From JBIOHP01 sp044449065 (GTDB taxonomy: Bacteria; Bacteroidota; Ignavibacteria; UBA10030; SZUA-254), in NCBI GenBank assembly GCA_044449065.1, contig JBIOHP010000002.1:124001-188000 (forward strand): 64,000 bases of DNA, given 5' to 3'. The position numbers and the translations under genes were made by a program. This document shows positions 1 through 7,829 of this stretch, in pieces. The notes under the pieces are model-generated. The model searched no databases and was not told the origin of the DNA. It saw only the letters and a list, made by a program, of their open reading frames with translations. Positions within the stretch are counted from its first letter, which is position 1. Every line of letters starts with the position of its first letter.

Positions 1-276
1 TTCCGGGATATGGGACAGATTTGGAATGTGTTAGTCCTGGTAATCTTCTGGCTTAGTCCTGTTGTGTACAATGTTGACAATCTTCCCCAATCGATTTCCA
101 AATTGGTCTACTTCAATCCCCTGACGAGGATTTTCGTTCTTCTTCGCCACTACCTGCTCTACAATTATTTCGATCTACGATTTTTATTGATGACGATTAT
201 TTATTCTGTCCTCACCTATCTGATAGGATACGTTATCTTTCGGAAATATCAGGATAGCCTTGCGGAGTTATTTTAA
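1..276 (+). CDS. Polysaccharide ABC exporter permease, C-terminal part (Wzm-like, partial)
   Basis: The reading frame is open from the first base of the window, so this is the 3' end of a longer gene; the ATG at 10 is internal. The visible residues begin FRDMGQIWNV and contain hydrophobic helices with the LSPVVYNVDNLP and YFNPLTRIF segments typical of the last part of ABC-2 permeases of the O-antigen/teichoic-acid export family. The stop codon TAA (274-276) directly abuts the ATG of the ATPase gene, so the two form one transcription unit and almost certainly one inner-membrane exporter that flips a lipid-linked polysaccharide. The N-terminal half lies outside the window. Confidence 0.85.
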   Translation, partial: FRDMGQIWNVLVLVIFWLSPVVYNVDNLPQSISKLVYFNPLTRIFVLLRHYLLYNYFDLRFLLMTIIYSVLTYLIGYVIFRKYQDSLAELF

Positions 277-1020
277 ATGATTTCCGTCTCCCACCTCTCG
301 AAAATATTTCGTCTTCCCCATGCCCGGAAAAAAACGTTATTCCACAATCTCACATCCATTATGTCGGGTGGATACGAGTATGAACAATTGTTTGCATTAA
401 ATGACATTTCGTTTCGGGTAAACCGTGGTGAATTCCTAGGAATTATCGGAAGAAACGGTTCCGGAAAATCCACACTTCTCAAAGTTATTGCGAGAATCTA
501 TCAACCGACAAGCGGCGAGGTCCTCGTTGAGGACGATGTTTTTCCAATTCTTGAGCTTGGGGTGGGTTTCCAGCGCGATTTTACGGTCCATGATAACATC
601 TTTCTTTACGGCTCGCTGATCGGATTCTCACGCAAACAGATGAATCAAAAAAGCAAAGAAATACTTGAATTTGCAGAGTTGACAAGGTTTGCCGATTCAA
701 AATTAGAGAAACTCTCATCAGGCATGCAAATGCGGTTGGGTTTCGCAATTGCCATCCAATCAGTCGCACCTATCATGCTTGTCGATGAAGTTCTGGCTGT
801 GGGGGATAAAATTTTCATTGAGAAATGTAAGAAGACCTTTTGGCAATTGAAAAAATCGGGCACCACCATCATATTGGTAAGCCACGATAACGAGGCAATC
901 AGGGAATTCTGCGATCGTGTGTTGGTATTAAATGAAGGGAAATTAGTGTACGATGGGAAGACAGCCGATTCGATTGAATATTATGATCGAAACATTCTCG
1001 GCGTTTCCCAACCTTCCTGA
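277..1020 (+). CDS. Polysaccharide ABC exporter ATPase (Wzt/TagH-like, without C-terminal sugar-binding domain)
   Basis: A 247-residue ABC ATPase. Walker A GRNGSGKS is at residues 58-65, the signature LSSGM at 146-150, Walker B IMLVDE at 166-171 and the H-loop histidine in LVSHD at about 203. The N-terminal layout (a short strand, then a long insertion before Walker A) matches the polysaccharide and teichoic-acid exporter ATPases, which power the adjoining permease. It stops shortly after the nucleotide-binding domain. It therefore lacks the carbohydrate-binding C-terminal domain of the longer Wzt proteins (about 400 residues or more) that recognise a capped O-antigen. The start at 277 follows the permease stop with no gap. 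The downstream neighbour is convergent. Confidence 0.9.
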   Translation: MISVSHLSKIFRLPHARKKTLFHNLTSIMSGGYEYEQLFALNDISFRVNRGEFLGIIGRNGSGKSTLLKVIARIYQPTSGEVLVEDDVFPILELGVGFQRDFTVHDNIFLYGSLIGFSRKQMNQKSKEILEFAELTRFADSKLEKLSSGMQMRLGFAIAIQSVAPIMLVDEVLAVGDKIFIEKCKKTFWQLKKSGTTIILVSHDNEAIREFCDRVLVLNEGKLVYDGKTADSIEYYDRNILGVSQPS

Positions 1021-1029
1021 ATAATATTT

Positions 1030-2058
1030 CTACCTCAACTCCGATTCCTTCCGGCTAAATCCTTTTAATATCCCCGCTACACTCCCCACAAAACAAACCA
1101 GGTGATCTACCAATAAAAATGGCGTCATCACGATCATGGCAAAAAGACCGCGCACCTGCTCGAGGTAATTAAGAAAACGGATGTTGAGAAGAATATACAC
1201 GCCCATCAACGGGAGAAGATACTCATACGATATGAATCCTAACACTGCAGAAATCAGAGCGACGAACAGCAAGACGACAAAGAGCGTTGAGATGACAAAT
1301 GAAGGATAGACATTCACAAAACCCCGTTTAACCGATCCACGAGTTTCTCCTAACTGAGTTGCTAATTCGGCAAACCCCTCGCTTCGGTGATATTCATTCC
1401 GGATGAACGATGCAAGGGTATATCGTTTAAGGTGTTCAACTTCGATATCCATATTTAAGTGGATGTTGAGTTTTGCTTTTGAAAATCTCTTCCCCAGCTC
1501 AATATCGTCGTGACCATGAACGGCGAGCAGTTCGACATTGAATCCACCTAACTGCTGGAACGCAGCGCGTTTTATCCCTGATATTGCTCCGAACAGCCAA
1601 TCGATTTCCGGCAAGCTTTTAATGTATGAATACCGCACCCACAGATTTTTATACTGGCTGACGAGATTTTCATGCCGGTGTTGCGCTGTGTATATTCCCA
1701 CCACCGCATCGAGCCCTTCTTCGCTCAACGATTCAACAATGCCTAAAATAGTTTCGCGGCGAATGACAATATCGGAATCAATGAAGATGAAAATATCACC
1801 TTGTGCATGGCTCGCGCCAAAATTTCGCGCATTATTAGCGCCTTTCCCTTCACCGACTTCCAGCAGGTTTATCTCAAATTGCCGCGCAATCTCCCTGGTT
1901 GAATCGGTTGAATGATCATCAACCACGATAACTTCTATGTTCTTGTAATAGGATCGCTTGATCGAAACCAGGCAGGTCTGAATAGTTGCCGCGCCATTCC
2001 TTACGGGAATGATCACCGAAACGAGTGGACTATATTCAGACGTGAAGCTTAACGCCAT
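1030..2058 (-). CDS. Family 2 glycosyltransferase with C-terminal membrane helices
   Basis: A 342-residue GT-A-fold enzyme. The N-terminal strand SVIIPVRNG, the nucleotide-binding DDHSTD and the metal-binding region FIDSD are those of family 2 glycosyltransferases, which transfer a sugar from a nucleotide donor. Residues from about 250 to 330 hold two or more hydrophobic helices, so the enzyme is probably anchored in the inner membrane with its catalytic domain in the cytoplasm. It converges with the ABC exporter with a gap of about 9 bp, and is the last gene of the minus-strand polysaccharide run. Donor and acceptor sugars cannot be read from the sequence. Confidence 0.88.
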   Translation of the reverse strand: MALSFTSEYSPLVSVIIPVRNGAATIQTCLVSIKRSYYKNIEVIVVDDHSTDSTREIARQFEINLLEVGEGKGANNARNFGASHAQGDIFIFIDSDIVIRRETILGIVESLSEEGLDAVVGIYTAQHRHENLVSQYKNLWVRYSYIKSLPEIDWLFGAISGIKRAAFQQLGGFNVELLAVHGHDDIELGKRFSKAKLNIHLNMDIEVEHLKRYTLASFIRNEYHRSEGFAELATQLGETRGSVKRGFVNVYPSFVISTLFVVLLFVALISAVLGFISYEYLLPLMGVYILLNIRFLNYLEQVRGLFAMIVMTPFLLVDHLVCFVGSVAGILKGFSRKESELR

Positions 2059-2097
2059 CTAGTGTTCAAGAAAAATAATGTATCGGATCGGAAACCA

Positions 2098-2976
2098 TTA
2101 TTTCAATAACCGAAGGAGGTATTCGCCATAATTATTCTTACTCATCGTTTCGGCAATCGTTCGCAACCTAGCGGCATCGATATAGCGCTGGGTAAAAGCG
2201 ATTTCTTCTATGCAGGCGATTTTTAATCCCTGGCGTTTTTCCATCATTGCAATAAATTCACCCGCCTCGAGGAGACTATCATACGTGCCGGTATCTAACC
2301 ACGCATATCCCCTGCCGAGAAGTTCAATCTGGAGCATGGCGCGTTTTAGATACATGTTATTAACATCTGTAATCTCCAATTCTCCGCGCCCCGAGGGTTT
2401 GATCTGTTTGGCAATTTCCACTACACGATTATCGTAAAAATAGAGACCGGTCACGGCATAGTTTGATTTGGGAGATTTTGGTTTCTCTTCAATGGACGAA
2501 ACACCCCCTTTGTCATCAAAGCCGATAATACCGTAGCGATGCGGATCGTTTACGTAATATCCAAAAACCGTAGCCCCGCCTTTTGTTTCAATAAAATGCA
2601 CCGTTCTACGGAGGCGTTCGGTGAGTCCGTCGCCGTAAAAAATATTATCTCCGAGAATAAGACAAACATTGTCCTTACCAATAAACCGTTCGCCGATCAG
2701 AAACGATTGAGCGAGCCCTTCGGGTTTTGGCTGCGCAGCATAACTAAAATGGAGGCCAAGGTTTGAACCATCGCCGAATAAATCCTGAAATTTTGGTAAC
2801 TCATCCGGCGTCGAGATTATCAGAATATCCCGGATTTCTGCCAGCATCAGCACCGATAAAGGATAATAGATCATCGGTTTATCGTAGATCGGGAGGAGCT
2901 GTTTACATACCGAAAGTGTGAGTGGATATAACCGGGTGCCTGTTCCGCCTGCTAATATGATGCCCTTCATTGCCAT
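2098..2976 (-). CDS. rfbA: Glucose-1-phosphate thymidylyltransferase
   Basis: A 292-residue nucleotidyltransferase that makes dTDP-glucose from glucose-1-phosphate and dTTP, the first step to dTDP-rhamnose and related sugars. The N-terminal LAGGTGTRLYP loop, the KQLLPIYDKPMIYYP segment, GDNIFYG and the EEKPKSPKSNYAVTGLYFYD region are all family hallmarks, and the length is typical. Two in-frame ATGs occur at 2976 and 2970; the second gives the usual MKGIILAGG start, so the first two residues may not be real. The rest of a dTDP-sugar pathway (rfbB, rfbC, rfbD) is not in the window and must lie elsewhere if it exists. Confidence 0.96.
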   Translation of the reverse strand: MAMKGIILAGGTGTRLYPLTLSVCKQLLPIYDKPMIYYPLSVLMLAEIRDILIISTPDELPKFQDLFGDGSNLGLHFSYAAQPKPEGLAQSFLIGERFIGKDNVCLILGDNIFYGDGLTERLRRTVHFIETKGGATVFGYYVNDPHRYGIIGFDDKGGVSSIEEKPKSPKSNYAVTGLYFYDNRVVEIAKQIKPSGRGELEITDVNNMYLKRAMLQIELLGRGYAWLDTGTYDSLLEAGEFIAMMEKRQGLKIACIEEIAFTQRYIDAARLRTIAETMSKNNYGEYLLRLLK

Positions 2977-3010
2977 AGCTTGTAATTACAGGTAAATGAT
3001 TGTCTGATGA

Positions 3011-3958
3011 TTAACCAAGTGTTTTGCGATGCTCAACATACCATTGGATTGTTTTTTTAAGTCCTTCTTCAAAACCGGTTTTTGATCGAAAACCGAATTC
3101 TTTTTCCGCACGCTGGGTGTCAAGGCAACGGCGCGGCTGACCGTTTGGTTTTGATTTATCCCAGGTTATCTTCCCCGCGAAACCGGTATGGCGGGCGATA
3201 ATAGAAACAAGATCAACTATGGATATTTCACTTCCACTTCCAAGATTGACCGGTTCTGATGAATTGAATCGCTCGGCAGCCAGCGTGATACCATCTGCAG
3301 CATCCTCCGCGTACAAGAATTCGCGGGTTGGCGAGCCATCTCCCCAAACAACAATTTCACTATCCCCCTTCTCCCGCGCTTCGACGCATTTTTTAATCAA
3401 AGCGGGAATCACATGCGATGACTTGGGATTGAAATTATCTCTGGGTCCGTACAGATTCACAGGCAATAAATAAATTGAATTATATCCGTATTGCTGACGG
3501 TATGCCTGCGATTGCACCAGCATCATTTTTTTTGCTAAGCCATACGGGGCATTTGTTTCTTCCGGATAGCCGTTCCAGAGGTTTTCTTCCTTAAACGGGA
3601 TGGGGCAGAATTTCGGATATGCGCAGATGGTGCCAATGGCAACAAATTTGGGGATTCCCATCAACCGGGCATGTTCAAGAAGCTGAATCCCCATGAGAGC
3701 GTTATCGTAAAAGAATGTGCCGGGGTTTTCGCGGTTGGCGCCAATGCCGCCGACTACCGAGGCGAGGTGAATCACCATATCGGCTTTTGATTTTTCATAG
3801 AGCGCTTTTATAACGCTTTGTTCACGCAAATCGTACTCTCTTTTCCGGGGAACAATGATGTTTTTGCATCCCAGCGACTGAAGTTTAGCGAGAACGTAAC
3901 TGCCGAGGAAACCCCCGCCGCCGGTTACGATGACTGTTTTTGAATTCCAGAATGACAT
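3011..3958 (-). CDS. fcl: GDP-L-fucose synthase
   Basis: A 315-residue short-chain dehydrogenase/reductase of the extended type. It begins with a GGGGFLGSY dinucleotide-binding loop, carries LASVVGGIGAN and IGTICAYP segments characteristic of GDP-4-keto-6-deoxymannose epimerase/reductase, and has the catalytic YGLAKK (Tyr-x-x-x-Lys). The WGDGSPTREFLYAEDAA motif near residue 210 is also typical. The enzyme converts GDP-4-keto-6-deoxy-D-mannose to GDP-L-fucose using NADPH. Its partner GDP-mannose dehydratase (gmd) is not in the window. Its position among glycosyltransferases suggests fucose or a related 6-deoxyhexose in the exported polymer. Confidence 0.93.
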   Translation of the reverse strand: MSFWNSKTVIVTGGGGFLGSYVLAKLQSLGCKNIIVPRKREYDLREQSVIKALYEKSKADMVIHLASVVGGIGANRENPGTFFYDNALMGIQLLEHARLMGIPKFVAIGTICAYPKFCPIPFKEENLWNGYPEETNAPYGLAKKMMLVQSQAYRQQYGYNSIYLLPVNLYGPRDNFNPKSSHVIPALIKKCVEAREKGDSEIVVWGDGSPTREFLYAEDAADGITLAAERFNSSEPVNLGSGSEISIVDLVSIIARHTGFAGKITWDKSKPNGQPRRCLDTQRAEKEFGFRSKTGFEEGLKKTIQWYVEHRKTLG

Positions 3959-4042
3959 TAGTTCAATCCCTTAAGAGTTCGAATTCAGAATTATTGATTC
4001 GTTTAAACAATTTTTACTTTCCATGCCGTTTTCCAACAATAC

Positions 4043-4888
4043 CTATAGAGAGGTATGAACAGAACGATGCATACACTGGCTAAGGGCTGTCCGTGATTTT
4101 GATCCCCGCACAAAAAATAGATTTTTAAAAAATGAGCCGATCAATGCCGCAATAAATGAAAATAAATATCCCAAATATTCCGCACCGACTGGTTTTCCCC
4201 AGTGTCTTACCGAAACCCGGTGTAATTCCCAAATCCATGGAGAGATAACATGGTGCATACCCTTCCCCGTTTTAGAAGATTCATACAGCCGCAAGTTGGA
4301 AAGTGCATACGGAATATACTGTAACGTATAGCGGTGCGTTAATCGAATAAAATATTCCTGGTCCATCACATACTGTAAGCTCTCATCAAGATAACCGACT
4401 TCCTGAAACACTTGTCTTCGATAAAAAAAGGACGGCTGGACATACTCGCACGACCATGTCCAGTATTTCACCAGGTTTTCATATGTCATGCCGCGGGTGA
4501 GCATAGGTTTGGTTTCTCTTCCCCCGGCATCGATTTCATATCCATCTCCATAGACAACCATTACATGAGGATCGCTGAAGGCATCATTGACTTTTTTAAA
4601 AATATTCGGACGGTACATATCATCGGAATTTACCCAGCCGACGATCTCCCCTTTTGCCATCTTGAATCCTTTATTGAGAGCGTGCGCTTGCCCATTATCC
4701 GGCTCGGATACCCATCGCAGGTGAGGATACTTTTTAAGAATATCTATTGTGCCGTCCGTCGAACCGCCGTCGATGATGATATGCTCCACATCGGAGAAAT
4801 CCTGATTCATCACACTTTGGATATTCGCCTCGATAAATGAAGCTTGATTATACGAGGGAGATATAATTGAGAACCGGGGTGAATTCAC
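4043..4888 (-). CDS. Family 2 glycosyltransferase
   Basis: A 281-residue GT-A enzyme. FSIISPSYNQ at the N-terminus, IIDGGSTDGT at about residue 40 and WVNSDD at about residue 90 (the DxD equivalent) mark a family 2 glycosyltransferase of the WcaA/SpsA type. No clear transmembrane helix precedes the C-terminal region, which holds a short hydrophobic stretch near residue 250. It is part of the polysaccharide cluster, but about 310 bp of repeat-containing DNA separates it from the next upstream gene, so it may be transcribed separately. Confidence 0.88.
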   Translation of the reverse strand: MNSPRFSIISPSYNQASFIEANIQSVMNQDFSDVEHIIIDGGSTDGTIDILKKYPHLRWVSEPDNGQAHALNKGFKMAKGEIVGWVNSDDMYRPNIFKKVNDAFSDPHVMVVYGDGYEIDAGGRETKPMLTRGMTYENLVKYWTWSCEYVQPSFFYRRQVFQEVGYLDESLQYVMDQEYFIRLTHRYTLQYIPYALSNLRLYESSKTGKGMHHVISPWIWELHRVSVRHWGKPVGAEYLGYLFSFIAALIGSFFKNLFFVRGSKSRTALSQCMHRSVHTSL

Positions 4889-4974
4889 GAAAAATTTTCA
4901 ATGATCGAATAGAGTTCAAATAAAAAATGTTTGTCGCTATCTTTAGATCCTGAGTGAAAATTGTTTTGTTTATT

Positions 4975-5040
4975 TAGTAGCCCGTCGTTAAACGGGCGAA
5001 ATAAAGAAATTCAGCATGCCGATCAGTGATCGGCTACTAC
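4975..5040. repeat. Palindromic intergenic element with short terminal inverted repeats
   Basis: The 66-bp segment starts TAGTAGCC and ends GGCTACTA, an inverted pair. Inside are two hairpins: CCCGT/ACGGG around CGTTAA, and an 8-bp perfect pair GCCGATCA/TGATCGGC with a one-base centre. This is the architecture of REP/MITE-like dispersed elements. Only one copy is seen in this window, so family membership is inferred from structure. The rest of the 4889-5200 gap shows no supported gene. Confidence 0.6.
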
Positions 5041-5061
5041 AAAAAATAACTTATTACGCAG

Positions 5062-5084
5062 GCTCTTTAAAGAGCGGTTTTTTT
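5062..5084 (+). terminator. Possible intrinsic terminator, orphan orientation
   Basis: A 14-bp palindrome GCTCTTTAAAGAGC (5062-5075) is followed by a run of seven T (5078-5084), the form of a rho-independent terminator reading rightward. Both flanking genes read leftward, so it has no obvious transcript to end; it could be part of the neighbouring repeat. Confidence 0.3.
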
Positions 5085-5200
5085 ATGGTTAATGAGGTTT
5101 AAGTATAGCAAATATCGGCTTAATTCCCAAATAATCAGGGAATATTGAACAATTCCGACTATTAATTGATATTCCTTAGGAAGCATCGTAAGCTGAATAT

Positions 5201-6475
5201 CTACCGTTTCAACCTCATTGCCTCCTGTGAAACATCAATATATTTTTTTATGAAGATATCCAATGTAAAATGATCAAGAACTCTCTTACTCCCAGCTTTG
5301 CCGAAACGATTACGTTTTTCGGGATCATCTAACAAATTCACAATTGCATCAAAGAGTGCTTTTTTATCTCCCGACCTAACCAACCATCCGGTTTCACCGT
5401 GATTGACTTGTTCCGGGATTCCGCCCGTTTTATACGCTACCACTGCCGTTCCGCATGCCATCGCTTCCACAACGGTACAGGGGCTATTGTCTGCCAACGT
5501 GGGGGAGACAAAAATATCCGCTGAGGAATAACACGCCCGCAAAATGTCAGGATCGCTTACCCAGCCAGTTTCTTTTCCAGCGTATTCATCCCCCAGCACC
5601 GATTTGCCCTGAAGATGTCCCACTATAAGCGTGTATATATCCGTCCGATTCTTGTACAGTATGGAGAGCAATTCTTTAAACGTGTCAATGCCTTTGTGCT
5701 GAATAGAATTAATCCAGCTTGCGATGAAGAGAATGACTTTTTTATCCTGCGGGATTCCCATTCGTTTGCGAGCTTGGGATTTGTCTTCCGGAAAAAATAT
5801 TTTTGTGTCCACAGAACTGGGGATCACAAAACTTGGGACGTCGCGCAAAATAGAATTATTGACATGAGATTGCAGCCACGCAGATGGCGCTACGATGACA
5901 AATTTTTTATTAGCATAAAGCATTTTCTTGAGTCCCAGTTGAAACCGGCTTCTATCGTGTTTCATTACCGGGTAAGCCGATAGCTGGGGACAATTCCCGC
6001 AGTGTTCAGCATAACGCTCACAATCAAAACTCCAGACGCACTTGCCGGTAAACGCCCACATATCATACAACGTCCAGACGACCGGCTTCACGTTCATCAG
6101 CGTGGGCAGCGCGAGCAGGTTGAAATAATAACCATGAATATTGTGCAAATGGATGACGTCGCTTTGCCTTACCAATTTCAAAAAGGGAATCCGCCAAGTC
6201 GACAGATAAAACAAGTATTGGGTCGAAAAAATATCGTCAAGAAGATTCCCCGCCGAATAGAGCAAATCGGGACCGGGAACGGGCTGCACAAACTCTTTCA
6301 CCAGCGGATCGGCGGAATAATCAATTTTCCGGGCAAGCATTTTGCTGTTGTACCCGCGCAGGTGCAATTCTTTGCAGATTGTATAGGCGACCTTTTCCGC
6401 GCCGCCGCCGGTATTACCGGGACTTATTGCAACAATGTTTTTCATCGTCGCCGGTTCGTCTTGATTATTTTGCAT
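5201..6475 (-). CDS. Family 4 glycosyltransferase (GT-B)
   Basis: A 424-residue GT-B enzyme with an N-terminal glycosyltransferase 4-like domain (SPGNTGGGAEKVAY at about 18-31) and a C-terminal GT1 domain carrying the nucleotide-sugar motif VVEAMACGTAVVAYKTGGIPE (E-x7-E type) near residue 345. A long annotated start at 6475 overlaps the upstream glycosyltransferase by 11 bp. The ATG at 6445 (MKNIVAISPGN) would start 20 bp after that stop and gives the usual N-terminus, so either is possible. It belongs to the tight pair 5201-7592 in the polysaccharide cluster. The sugar specificity is unknown. Confidence 0.9.
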   Translation of the reverse strand: MQNNQDEPATMKNIVAISPGNTGGGAEKVAYTICKELHLRGYNSKMLARKIDYSADPLVKEFVQPVPGPDLLYSAGNLLDDIFSTQYLFYLSTWRIPFLKLVRQSDVIHLHNIHGYYFNLLALPTLMNVKPVVWTLYDMWAFTGKCVWSFDCERYAEHCGNCPQLSAYPVMKHDRSRFQLGLKKMLYANKKFVIVAPSAWLQSHVNNSILRDVPSFVIPSSVDTKIFFPEDKSQARKRMGIPQDKKVILFIASWINSIQHKGIDTFKELLSILYKNRTDIYTLIVGHLQGKSVLGDEYAGKETGWVSDPDILRACYSSADIFVSPTLADNSPCTVVEAMACGTAVVAYKTGGIPEQVNHGETGWLVRSGDKKALFDAIVNLLDDPEKRNRFGKAGSKRVLDHFTLDIFIKKYIDVSQEAMRLKR

Positions 6476-7592
6476 TCAACACCCGATCGATCACCGCTTC
6501 GATTTGTTTAACATTCCGGGGAAGCGAAAATTTCTCGAAGACCCTCTTTCTTCCCGCCTCTCCCATTTGTGTTCTGCGCATTTCATTATTTGCGAGATTC
6601 CTTAGCGAATCAACCACACTTTGGATATCCATCAACGGCACTAATATTCCGCAATCGGAAGTTACTGCTTCGGGTATCCCGCCGACTGAAAACCCTATCA
6701 CCGGCAAACCGGACGCCATTGCCTCCATTATCACTAACGGGAAGGGATCCTCCCGCGCGGTTGATAAATAGATATCCATCGCTGAATAATACAGTGCAAC
6801 ATCTTCAACATTCTCTTTCAGGATAATATCATTTTGTAATCCCAACCGTTCGATATTCCGAATAAACTTGCAATAGAATTCCTCGTCTTCTTTTATGCCG
6901 ATCACGAGAAATTTAAAATGGGGCTTGCCCTTCGTCTCTGTTTTTAGCCGGTTCGCGATATCGATAAAAATATCGAATCCCTTCATGTTAGAAATTCTGC
7001 CGACCGTGCCTATTACGATGGAATCATCGATCCCCAGCGACTGACGAATTTCGGTCCGCCGGGAGGCATTGTACGAAAATTTTTCGGGTATGATACCGGC
7101 ATGAACTACGTCGATCTTGTTAGCGTCAAATCCTTTTTCCTGAATCAGAAAATTTTTCACCGCTTCCGATACGGCGATCATTCTATCCGGAAAGGTTTTC
7201 AACAGCCAGCGTTCTTCCGGGGTTAACGATGCAAATCCCAGGGAGAGCTCATGGACGTGCACGATGGAAGGTATTCTCAGCAACTTTGTGTAGAATAACC
7301 ACTTGGCGGGCTTGATCGTATTGCAGTAGACTGCATCTGGATGGATTCTTCGGAGGAGTTGAATGCGTTTATTAACCCGTTTAATTTCACGCCAGTATTT
7401 CATCTCATCGGGATAGACCGGATCAATATAGACTTGCCCCATTTCTCTGAATTCTGATACAAGAGGACCATCCTCATCGACAATAAACACCGGATGATAT
7501 TTACTCTTATCCAACAACGAGACGATGTCCTTTAATAATAGCGGGGCGCCGGAGTGTGATGCGCTGTGAGATAAGAAGAGAATTGTAGGCAT
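6465..7592 (-). CDS. Family 4 glycosyltransferase (GT-B)
   Basis: A 375-residue GT-B glycosyltransferase. FLSHSASHSGAPLLL at the N-terminus is the glycine-rich acceptor-side loop; GTVGRISNMKGFDIF starts the C-terminal Rossmann domain; VIMEAMASGLPVIGFSVGG carries the E-x7-E nucleotide-sugar site. Length and layout are those of WcaI/RfaB-type retaining transferases acting at the cytoplasmic face of the membrane. It lies immediately upstream of a second GT4 gene, probably co-transcribed with it. About 240 bp including a palindromic repeat separates it from the next upstream gene. Confidence 0.9.
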   Translation of the reverse strand: MPTILFLSHSASHSGAPLLLKDIVSLLDKSKYHPVFIVDEDGPLVSEFREMGQVYIDPVYPDEMKYWREIKRVNKRIQLLRRIHPDAVYCNTIKPAKWLFYTKLLRIPSIVHVHELSLGFASLTPEERWLLKTFPDRMIAVSEAVKNFLIQEKGFDANKIDVVHAGIIPEKFSYNASRRTEIRQSLGIDDSIVIGTVGRISNMKGFDIFIDIANRLKTETKGKPHFKFLVIGIKEDEEFYCKFIRNIERLGLQNDIILKENVEDVALYYSAMDIYLSTAREDPFPLVIMEAMASGLPVIGFSVGGIPEAVTSDCGILVPLMDIQSVVDSLRNLANNEMRRTQMGEAGRKRVFEKFSLPRNVKQIEAVIDRVLNAK

Positions 7593-7700
7593 GATCGTAG
7601 ACGTCCGGTTAGATAGTCGTTAAGTGGTGTTCGAGTCTGTACAAAAAGCTACACTCTAGCGTTAAAAAAGATTTAAAGTTTCGCAATTTATATCGATATG

Positions 7701-7792
7701 AGGAGATCGCCCGCCCGAACGACGCAGTCGGGCAGGCGACGTCCGCCTCCCGCCAAAAGGGAATGCGGGAGGCGGACTTGCGATGACTTTTT
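7701..7792. repeat. Dispersed palindromic repeat, family A copy 1
   Basis: A 92-bp element nearly identical to the copy at 60753-60850. It contains a perfect 13-bp inverted pair GTCCGCCTCCCGC / GCGGGAGGCGGAC around an 11-nt loop, preceded by a second G/C-rich hairpin (CCCGCC and GCCGAC-type arms around GACGCAGT). It begins GGAGATCGC and ends GCGATGAC, a weak outer inverted pair. It lies between two minus-strand genes, and a 74-codon open frame across it is an accident of the repeat. Confidence 0.8.
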
Positions 7793-7829
7793 ACACAGGT
7801 TTGTTCCATGACGAGTTCTTGTAAGTAAC

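Noticed and set aside
4975..5040. The paired hairpins as a CRISPR remnant
   Set aside because: There are no regularly spaced repeats or spacers and no cas genes; it is a palindromic intergenic element.
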